Shown: piece by piece, positions 16,266 to 24,136 of the stretch
Numbering within the stretch: position 1 is the stretch's first letter
Layout of the letters: the number at the start of each line of letters is the position of its first letter
Assembly: GCA_013388795.1 (NCBI GenBank)
Contig: JACAEP010000303.1
Coordinates: 1 to 34,015, forward strand
DNA: 34,015 nt
Direction of reading: 5' to 3'
Source of the DNA: Chloroflexota bacterium
GTDB taxonomy: Bacteria; Chloroflexota; Anaerolineae; Anaerolineales; Villigracilaceae
Translations under genes and position numbers: made by a program
The notes under the pieces: generated by a model
The model's database searches: none
Seen by the model: the letters and a program-made list of their open reading frames with translations, nothing else
Told to the model about the DNA's origin: nothing

Positions 16266-16271
16266 TATAAT
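16266..16271 (+). promoter_or_regulatory. TATAAT -10 box of menG
   Basis: A perfect TATAAT ends 23 bases before the menG ATG at 16295, with a CAGGAGA ribosome-binding site between. It is divergent from the menA promoter within 72 bases. Confidence 0.5.
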
Positions 16272-16294
16272 CGGGCAATATTTCAGGAGACGCT

Positions 16295-16987
16295 ATGACA
16301 CAACTCACAGGGCAGGAACGTACCCGCTACGTCCAATCCATGTTTGCCAGAATCGCGCATCGTTACGATCTGATGAACAGACTCATGACAGGCGGACAGG
16401 ACATTCGCTGGCGGAAGGAAGTGATCAGCCTGACAAAACTCCGTCCGCACGGCTCTATCCTGGACCTCGGAACGGGCACCGGCGACCTGGCCCGCGAAGC
16501 GCTGCTGCAGTATCCCAAAGCCCGCGTCACTGCAGCAGACTTTACGCTCGAAATGATGCGTGTTGGAAAAAAGAATGGCGGCTTGAATTTCTCGACTGCG
16601 GACGCATTAAACCTCCCGTTCAAAGGTAAAACTTTTGACGCCGTGGTTTCTGGTTTTCTCATGCGCAATGTGACCGATGTTCAACAGGCTTTGAAGGAAC
16701 AACTGCGCGTCATCAAACCAGGCGGACGTATAGTCATCCTCGATACCACTCGTCCCAGGAAGAATTTACTTTCGCCTTTCATTAAGTTTCACATGCATGT
16801 CATCATCCCTGCCCTGGGCGGAATGCTCTCCGGCATGCGGGATGCATATCAATACCTGCCCGATAGCACTGAAAATTTTCTAACCGCTGAAGAGTTGACC
16901 GTCCGCATGGTAGCGGTTGGGTTCCGCAGAGTAAACTTCAAACGACTGATGTTCGGCGTCATCGCCATCCATTGGGGAGAGAAATAA
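16295..16987 (+). CDS. menG: Demethylmenaquinone methyltransferase
   Basis: A 230-residue SAM-dependent methyltransferase of the UbiE/MenG family, catalysing the last step of menaquinone synthesis. RYVQSMFARIAHRYDLMNRLMTGGQ is the conserved N-terminus, LDLGTGTGDLA the SAM loop (about 57-67), and SGFLMRNVTD and a GGRIVILDTTRP segment follow. The neighbouring menA strengthens the call. CAGGAGA precedes the ATG. The next gene begins on the last base of its stop codon (TAATG). Confidence 0.9.
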   Translation: MTQLTGQERTRYVQSMFARIAHRYDLMNRLMTGGQDIRWRKEVISLTKLRPHGSILDLGTGTGDLAREALLQYPKARVTAADFTLEMMRVGKKNGGLNFSTADALNLPFKGKTFDAVVSGFLMRNVTDVQQALKEQLRVIKPGGRIVILDTTRPRKNLLSPFIKFHMHVIIPALGGMLSGMRDAYQYLPDSTENFLTAEELTVRMVAVGFRRVNFKRLMFGVIAIHWGEK

Positions 16988-17463
16988 TGCCAAAAATCAA
17001 ACAACCCAATTCACGAAATTGTTTCATTTGCGGGGTGGAAAACCCCGTAGGGTTGCATTTGCATTTTTACGAAACCGGGCCGGGCGTAATCGAAACCGAA
17101 TACCTCGCGCCGGAGCATTTTGAAGGCTACCCGGGCATCTTGCATGGCGGCATTGTGGCAGCGATCATCGACGAAGTATCCGGAAGAGCGTACATGGGCA
17201 GCGACGCGGCAAAGCCGCGTTTTATGTTCACAGGCAAACTAGAGATCAAATACCGCAAGAACGTACCAACTGGAAAACGCCTCAAGATCATCGGCAAGGT
17301 CATGGAGAACAAAGGCAGGGTTGCCAAAGCCTGGGGCGGAATTTATGATGCCGAAACCGGCGAGTTGTACGCTGAAGGCACAGGCATGCACATCAACGTC
17401 CCCGCCAATCAGTTCGACATGAATAAACTGGAGGAACTGGGCTGGAAGGTGTACCCTGATTAG
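16987..17463 (+). CDS. Hotdog-fold thioesterase (PaaI-like)
   Basis: A 158-residue hotdog protein. The hallmark LHGGIVAAIIDEVSG lies near residues 55-70, with the HGG turn and the acidic residue on the central helix used by PaaI-type acyl-CoA thioesterases. The N-terminus holds CFICGVENPVGLHL, a Cys pair seen in a subset of these proteins. The start shares one base with the menG stop (TAATG), so they are coupled. A DHNA-CoA thioesterase role in menaquinone synthesis is possible from this context, but general acyl-CoA turnover is equally open. Confidence 0.78.
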   Translation: MPKIKQPNSRNCFICGVENPVGLHLHFYETGPGVIETEYLAPEHFEGYPGILHGGIVAAIIDEVSGRAYMGSDAAKPRFMFTGKLEIKYRKNVPTGKRLKIIGKVMENKGRVAKAWGGIYDAETGELYAEGTGMHINVPANQFDMNKLEELGWKVYPD

Positions 17464-17464
17464 A

Positions 17465-18067
17465 ATGGAGCCCCTGTTTTTCATCCTGACGTATATTGCC
17501 GTCGCCGCTTCTTCCATCTCAGGCGCCCTTGAAGCCCGCAAACACCAAATGGATATTGTTGGCGCAATCACAATTGCATTTGTCACAGCATTTGGCGGAG
17601 GCACCATGCGCGACCTGCTGCTTGGACGAACACCCATATTTTGGATCAATGACCCCTGGCTGACTGTCGCAACCTTCATCATCGCCTTCTTTTCGTTTTA
17701 CAAACTTGAACGTGTCTCCCGCCCTTTGCTTGTGGCAGCAGACGCCATTGGCCTTGGAATTTTCAGCATCCTGGGCGCAACCTACGCGCTTCAACTTGGC
17801 ATCTCGTCCATTGTTGCCATTCTTATGGGGGTTGTCACCGGCATCTTCGGGGGCGTACTGCGCGACGTAATGAGCAACCGAATTCCAAGCGTCTTTGGTC
17901 AAAGCGCCGAACTCTATGCCACCTGCTCTTTTATCGGCACAAGCCTGTTTACCATTCTATACGACATAAACGTCAACCCTCTTTCCGCCTCATTAATTGG
18001 CGCAACGACGATCTTCCTTATGCGCCTGCTGTCCGTCCGCTTCAAAATGACCTTGCCTTCGCCATAA
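17465..18067 (+). CDS. TRIC/YadS-family (UPF0126) membrane protein
   Basis: A 200-residue protein with about seven hydrophobic segments and two internally repeated motifs: GGGTMRDLLLGRTP near residue 40 and GGVLRDVMSNRIP near 125. This duplicated GGxxRD pattern defines the bacterial trimeric intracellular cation channel-like / YadS family, reported as cation channels or small-molecule (glycine) transporters. It starts one base after the thioesterase stop, so it is probably the last gene of the menG transcript. Substrate unknown. Confidence 0.82.
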   Translation: MEPLFFILTYIAVAASSISGALEARKHQMDIVGAITIAFVTAFGGGTMRDLLLGRTPIFWINDPWLTVATFIIAFFSFYKLERVSRPLLVAADAIGLGIFSILGATYALQLGISSIVAILMGVVTGIFGGVLRDVMSNRIPSVFGQSAELYATCSFIGTSLFTILYDINVNPLSASLIGATTIFLMRLLSVRFKMTLPSP

Positions 18068-18072
18068 CGATA

Positions 18073-18078
18073 TATAAT
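18073..18078 (+). promoter_or_regulatory. TATAAT -10 box of the FAD-subunit gene
   Basis: A perfect TATAAT in the 35-base gap before the ATG at 18103, followed by ACGGAGGCG as ribosome-binding site. No good -35 box is seen. Confidence 0.5.
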
Positions 18079-18102
18079 CAAGACATTACGGAGGCGCAAA
18101 CC

Positions 18103-18846
18103 ATGATCACAACCTATCACAGACCTCAGACGCTCGAAGAAGCCTTCGATCTTCTGACTCAATCGAACACCCTCCCCCTTGGAGGCGGCACGCTTCTTTC
18201 TACGCCGACAACGGCTCCTGTCGCCGTGGTCGATCTCCAATCTCTTGGGTTGGATTTGCTTCGCCTCAATGGCAATGAATTACAAATTGGAGCGACCTGC
18301 ACACTACAGTCGCTGCTCGAACATGAGAATTGTCCGTCTGCTCTTAAGACCGCCCTCAAACTCGAAGCGCCGCTCAACCTTCGCAACGCCGCCACCATTG
18401 CCGGAACGCTCGTCGCCAGCGACGGACGCTCCCCCTTTTCCGCGATGGTATCAGCCATGGATGCGAAAATCAATATTCGCTCTTCAAACTCCGAATCTCA
18501 AATATTAAATATCGGCGAATTTATTCTCACCCGCCCCAACGGACTCATCATCTCCATCTCCATCCCGCTCAACATCAAATCCGCGTTTGAATACGTCTCC
18601 AAAACCCCAGCCGATAAACCCATCGTCGGCGCTGCGCTTGCCCAATGGAATTCTGGACGCACCCGCCTAACCCTGTGTGGGTATGGCAAATCTCCGCATT
18701 TGGCAATGGATGGCGCCGAAGCCGACGGCATTCAAGAAGCCGCCCGCAACGCCTATCACGAAGCTCAGGATGAATGGGCATCTGCCGAATATCGCATGGA
18801 TATCGCCGCTGTGCTGGCAAAACGCGCGCTGGAAAGCCTGCAATGA
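18103..18846 (+). CDS. FAD-binding subunit of a molybdenum hydroxylase (CoxM/XdhB/YgfM type)
   Basis: A 247-residue flavoprotein subunit of the xanthine dehydrogenase family. The FAD pyrophosphate loop PLGGGTLL is near residues 25-32, the second flavin motif NLRNAATIAGTLVASDGRSP is near 90-109, and the C-terminal WASAEYRMDIAAVLAKRAL matches the CO-dehydrogenase flavoprotein C-terminal domain. It would take electrons from the Fe-S part of a Mo-hydroxylase. The only such catalytic subunit in the window lies 5.3 kb downstream, separated by a RAYT, a methyltransferase and a peptidase. The unknown 92-residue gene overlaps its stop (ATGA). Confidence 0.82.
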   Translation: MITTYHRPQTLEEAFDLLTQSNTLPLGGGTLLSTPTTAPVAVVDLQSLGLDLLRLNGNELQIGATCTLQSLLEHENCPSALKTALKLEAPLNLRNAATIAGTLVASDGRSPFSAMVSAMDAKINIRSSNSESQILNIGEFILTRPNGLIISISIPLNIKSAFEYVSKTPADKPIVGAALAQWNSGRTRLTLCGYGKSPHLAMDGAEADGIQEAARNAYHEAQDEWASAEYRMDIAAVLAKRALESLQ

Positions 18847-19121
18847 GCCCAAAAGATAAGGTCAAAGTCTTTGAACAGATCGCGCACATCTTCCAAATAT
18901 CGAACGAAAGCGCAAAATACTTCTTAAACCATGTTCAAAAAAGTTTCAGAGTGGAACGCCCGCCGCACAAATTGATCCTTGAGTTTGTGGAAAAGCAGAA
19001 CTACAAATTCAAACCTGCACCCTACGATGTTGCGCTGGAAATGAAGGAAAGCGGCGCGTGGAATTACGACCTCGCTTCCCCGCCCCCCGCCTTGGAAGAT
19101 GAAGAAGATATATACAGATGA
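18843..19121 (+). CDS. Small unknown protein coupled to the FAD subunit
   Basis: A 92-residue protein I do not recognise. Residues 1-55 look helical and basic (KVKVFEQIAHIFQISNESAKYFL), followed by an aromatic-rich part and a Pro/Asp/Glu-rich acidic tail (PPPALEDEEDIYR). There are no cysteines and no membrane segment. The ATG overlaps the FAD-subunit stop as ATGA, so it is translationally coupled and may be an accessory factor for the Mo-hydroxylase. A terminator follows about 55 bases downstream. Confidence 0.65.
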   Translation: MSPKDKVKVFEQIAHIFQISNESAKYFLNHVQKSFRVERPPHKLILEFVEKQNYKFKPAPYDVALEMKESGAWNYDLASPPPALEDEEDIYR

Positions 19122-19176
19122 GCGGGTCAGGCTTCATCGGCATATAATACCTCAACTAACCCATTGACCGTGTCTC

Positions 19177-19208
19177 AGCGCCAACCCTACAAAAGGGCTG
19201 GCGCTTTT
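19177..19208 (+). terminator. Intrinsic terminator after the FAD-subunit operon
   Basis: AGCGCCA (19177-19183) pairs with TGGCGCT (19199-19205) and CCCT (19185-19188) with AGGG (19194-19197) around ACAAA, with one A-C mismatch, ending in TTTT. It closes the two-gene FAD-subunit operon. Confidence 0.75.
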
Positions 19209-19328
19209 CTCTCCCCGGATAAATTTACAAAAGAGCCAGAATGAAATTTCAAATCAATAACATGCAAAAACCTCTAAGATGATTTCATGAGCGCGAATTG
19301 TAGCCGATTAAAGGGAATCTGGAACGGG

Positions 19329-19334
19329 TATAAT
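19329..19334 (+). promoter_or_regulatory. TATAAT -10 box upstream of the RAYT-methyltransferase pair
   Basis: A perfect TATAAT about 95 bases before the RAYT start codon. As no terminator separates them, it is the best candidate promoter for the RAYT and the coupled methyltransferase. Confidence 0.35.
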
Positions 19335-19348
19335 TCTGTGGCGACACC

Positions 19349-19377
19349 CCTTGCGAGTGTCCTTGCGGGCGTCCTTG
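19349..19377 (+). repeat. 12-base tandem repeat, about 2.4 copies
   Basis: Units at 19349-19360, 19361-19372 and a partial third unit, with consensus CCTTGCGRGYGT. It lies between the -10 box and the REP-like palindrome. Confidence 0.5.
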
Positions 19378-19394
19378 TAAATACGAAAAAATAA

Positions 19395-19415
19395 GGACAG
19401 GGGCAAGCCCTGTCC
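19395..19415 (+). repeat. REP-like palindrome next to the RAYT
   Basis: GGACAGGG and CCCTGTCC flank a GCAAG loop, followed by CTACGGG, 15 bases before the RAYT start at 19430. The position and form match the REP/BIME hairpins that RAYT proteins recognise and process. Confidence 0.6.
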
Positions 19416-19429
19416 CTACGGGAATGTTT

Positions 19430-21120
<1,691 letters not shown>

Positions 21121-21131
21121 CTAGGAGAAAC

Positions 21132-24041
21132 ATGTCGAAGTCTTTCACCCTTATCAAAGAACAACAAATCCCCGAGATTAATTCGCTGGTGCAACTGTGG
21201 GAACACAAACGCACGGGCGCGCGCCTGCTCTCGGTCATCAATGACGACGAGAACAAAGTGTTCAGTATCAACTTCCGCACCACGCCCAAAGATTCAACCG
21301 GCGTGGCGCACATCCTCGAACATTCCGTGTTGAATGGCTCAGAAAAATACCCGGTCAAAGAACCGTTCGTGGAATTGCTCAAAGGCTCGCTGGCAACCTT
21401 CGTCAACGCCTTCACTTTCCCCGATAAAACTTGTTATCCCGTTGCCAGCCAGAACGAAAAAGATTTCTACAACCTCATCGACGTGTACATCGACGCAGTC
21501 TTCAATCCCCTGCTCAAAGAAGAGACTCTCATGCAGGAAGGCTGGCACTACGAAATTGAAGACCCCTACGCGCCGCTGACCTACAAAGGCGTGGTCTTCA
21601 ACGAAATGAAAGGCGCGTATTCTTCGCCCGATAATTATCTCGCCAAGGTCATTGTTGAGTCGTTGTTCCCCAAGCACATCTACGGCGTGGACTCTGGCGG
21701 CGACCCGGCAGAGATCACCAACCTCACCTACGAAAATTTCTTCGCATTTTGGGAGACGTATTACCACCCTTCCAACTCGTTCATCTTTTTCTACGGCAAC
21801 GACGACCCCGACACCCGCCTCAAATTGATGGATGGTTATCTCAAACCGTTCAAAAAGAAGAAGGTCAAATCGGCAGTGCCGCTTGCCAAACCGTTCAAGA
21901 AAGCCAAGAAGCTCGAGTTTCCCTACCTCGCCACCGAAGGCGAAGACCTCGACAAAAAACATTTCCTCACCGTCAACTGGAAACTGCCCGACGCCTCCGA
22001 CCCTGTGCAGGCGATGAGCTTCCGCATCCTCACACACGCGCTGATCGGCACGCCCGCTTCCCCATTATACAAAGCGCTCACCGACTCCGGCTTGGGTGAA
22101 GACCTTGCAGGCATCGGTCTCGAAAGCGACTTGCGCGAGATGATCTTCTCCACGGGTCTCAAAGGCGCCAAAGCCCGCAGCGCCAAAAAGATCGAAACGC
22201 TCATTTTCGACACTCTTCAAAAACTCGTCAACGAAGGCATCGACCCCGACACCATCGCCGCATCGATCAATACGCTCGAGTTCGCCATGCGCGAAAACAA
22301 CACCGGCGGTTTCCCACGCGGCATCGCCATCATGCTGCGCGCCCTCTCCACCTGGCTCTACGATGACGACCCCTTCAAAGTCCTCGCCTTCGAAGCCCCG
22401 CTCGCCGAGATCAAGAATCGCCTCGCCGCCGACTCGCGCTACTTTGAAAAGATGATTCAGACTCACCTGCTGGATAACGTCCACCGCACAGTCATTCGCC
22501 TCACGCCTGACGTGGAACTGGCTCAGCGCCTTGAAGCGGAAGAAACGCTCAGGCTGGATTCTGCCAGAAAGACCATGAGCGAAGATGACATCCGCAAGCA
22601 TATTGAAAATACCGAGAAGTTGAAGATTCGCCAGGAGACTCCCGACTCTGCTGAAGATTTGGCAAAACTACCCGTATTAGATTTGGAAGATTTGGATAAG
22701 CAAGCCCGCACGATTCCGATCGAAGAAATTCAAGTGCAAGACTCAAAGGTCTTGTATCACGACATCTTCACCAACGGAATTGTCTATCTCGACCTTGCTT
22801 TCGACATGCGCGCCATGCCGCAAGAACTCCTGCCGCTGACGGAAGTCTTTGCGCGCGCGTTGTTCGAAGTTGGCACCGAAACCGAAGACTACGTCAAACT
22901 GTCGCAGCGGATCGGGAAAAGCACCGGCGGAATCTACGGCTCGTCGGTCACGGCAACCCTGCAAGGGTCAAGAGAGAGCCGCGCCTATCTCACCATCCGC
23001 GGCAAGTCCACCATGAGTCAAGCCAACGAGATGTTGAGCATCCTGCGGGATGTCCTCCTAACCGTGAAGTTCGATAACAAGGAACGCCTCAAGCAAATTG
23101 TGATGGAAGAGAAAGCGGGCTTGGAATCGGGCTTGGCTCCTGCGGGACACCGCTTTGCGAACATGCGCCTGCGCTCGCAGTTTGGCGGCACGGGCTACAT
23201 CAACGACCAGACCAAGGGCATTGGTTATCTGTTTGCGCTGCGCGAACTTACGACCGAGATCGATAAAAAATGGGCGAACGTGCTGGAGAAGTTAGAGACC
23301 ATCCGCGAAACGCTTATCAACAGCAAGACCCTGCTCTGCAACGTGACGCTCGATGCGCATAACTGGAAAACCTTCCAACCGTATTTGGAGAATTTCATCT
23401 TTGCCATGCCCGTGAAGGATGTCCAACTCTCGCCCTTTAACTTTGAACCTTCAACACAAAAAGAAGGCTTGGCAATTCCCGCACAAGTCAACTACGTGGC
23501 GAAAGGCGCGAACCTGTACGATCACGGCTATGAATTAGACGGTTCTTCTTCCGTTATTGTTGGTTACCTCGGTATGACCCATCTGTGGGAAAAGATCCGC
23601 GTGCAAGGCGGCGCCTATGGCGCCTTTGCCCAGTTCGATGATGCGACGGGTGTGTTCACCTATCTTTCCTACCGCGACCCGAACGTGGATAACACCATCG
23701 CCAGTTACGACAGCGCCGCTGCGTTTTTGAAAAGCCTCGATGCCTCACGCCTGAACGATAACGAATTAAAGAAGTCCATCATCTCCGCCATCGGCGACTT
23801 GGACTCGTATCAACTGCCCGACGCGAAAGGCTACACTTCGATGATGCGCTACATCACCGGGCGCACCGACGAAATCCGCCAGAAGTATCGCGATGAAGTC
23901 CTCTCCACCAACGGCGAAGACTTCATCGCATTCGGCGAAGTCCTGGAGAAAGTTGCACAATCGGAAGCGGTGGTGGTACTGGGGTCACAGTCGGCGCTGG
24001 AGAGTTCGAAGGCTGGGTTGAAGTTAATGAAAGTGGCGTAA
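21132..24041 (+). CDS. M16C zinc metallopeptidase (PreP/Cym1-like)
   Basis: A 969-residue peptidase of the presequence-protease type, which closes a two-half chamber around short peptides and degrades them. The inverted zinc motif H60-I-L-E63-H64 is followed by NGSEKYPVKEPF and, near residue 158, FNEMKGAYSSP, which carries the third zinc ligand. Length and the single-chain duplicated architecture match M16C. The C-terminal half retains RVQGGAYG, the substrate-anchoring Arg/Tyr region. No signal peptide is seen, so it is probably cytoplasmic. TAGGAGA precedes the ATG. Heptanucleotide arrays stand on both sides of this gene. Confidence 0.9.
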   Translation: MSKSFTLIKEQQIPEINSLVQLWEHKRTGARLLSVINDDENKVFSINFRTTPKDSTGVAHILEHSVLNGSEKYPVKEPFVELLKGSLATFVNAFTFPDKTCYPVASQNEKDFYNLIDVYIDAVFNPLLKEETLMQEGWHYEIEDPYAPLTYKGVVFNEMKGAYSSPDNYLAKVIVESLFPKHIYGVDSGGDPAEITNLTYENFFAFWETYYHPSNSFIFFYGNDDPDTRLKLMDGYLKPFKKKKVKSAVPLAKPFKKAKKLEFPYLATEGEDLDKKHFLTVNWKLPDASDPVQAMSFRILTHALIGTPASPLYKALTDSGLGEDLAGIGLESDLREMIFSTGLKGAKARSAKKIETLIFDTLQKLVNEGIDPDTIAASINTLEFAMRENNTGGFPRGIAIMLRALSTWLYDDDPFKVLAFEAPLAEIKNRLAADSRYFEKMIQTHLLDNVHRTVIRLTPDVELAQRLEAEETLRLDSARKTMSEDDIRKHIENTEKLKIRQETPDSAEDLAKLPVLDLEDLDKQARTIPIEEIQVQDSKVLYHDIFTNGIVYLDLAFDMRAMPQELLPLTEVFARALFEVGTETEDYVKLSQRIGKSTGGIYGSSVTATLQGSRESRAYLTIRGKSTMSQANEMLSILRDVLLTVKFDNKERLKQIVMEEKAGLESGLAPAGHRFANMRLRSQFGGTGYINDQTKGIGYLFALRELTTEIDKKWANVLEKLETIRETLINSKTLLCNVTLDAHNWKTFQPYLENFIFAMPVKDVQLSPFNFEPSTQKEGLAIPAQVNYVAKGANLYDHGYELDGSSSVIVGYLGMTHLWEKIRVQGGAYGAFAQFDDATGVFTYLSYRDPNVDNTIASYDSAAAFLKSLDASRLNDNELKKSIISAIGDLDSYQLPDAKGYTSMMRYITGRTDEIRQKYRDEVLSTNGEDFIAFGEVLEKVAQSEAVVVLGSQSALESSKAGLKLMKVA

Positions 24042-24050
24042 GAACGGTAA

Positions 24051-24122
24051 CAGGTTACAGGTTGAAAGTTGCAGGTTTAAGGTCAAAAGTTCTGCAAGAC
24101 TTTCGACCTTTGACTTTTAACC
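24051..24122. repeat. Palindromic heptanucleotide array downstream of the peptidase gene
   Basis: About ten 7-base units in strict phase: six of the form MARGTTN/AAGGTCA (24051-24092), a spacer unit, then inverted CTTTCGA, CCTTTGA and CTTTTAA (24100-24120). AAGGTC and AAAGT (24079-24090) pair with ACTTT and GACCTT (24099-24110) around an eight-base loop. The unit is related to that of the array at 21072-21120. Confidence 0.75.
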
Positions 24123-24136
24123 AAAAGGAGATCCCA

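Larger units (their letters stand above)
19122..19423 (+). other. Non-coding stretch upstream of the RAYT
   Basis: About 300 bases without a credible gene; the longest small frame inspected (from 19240) has 13 codons. It holds, in order, a TATAAT-like box (19143-19148), a terminator hairpin, an A/T-rich spacer, a second TATAAT (19329-19334), a 12-base tandem repeat and a REP-like palindrome close to the RAYT start. Confidence 0.6.

Noticed and set aside
21339-22037. 232-codon minus-strand frame opposite the M16C peptidase
   Set aside because: Val/Glu/Phe-rich shadow of the peptidase frame, which carries the HxxEH zinc motif.
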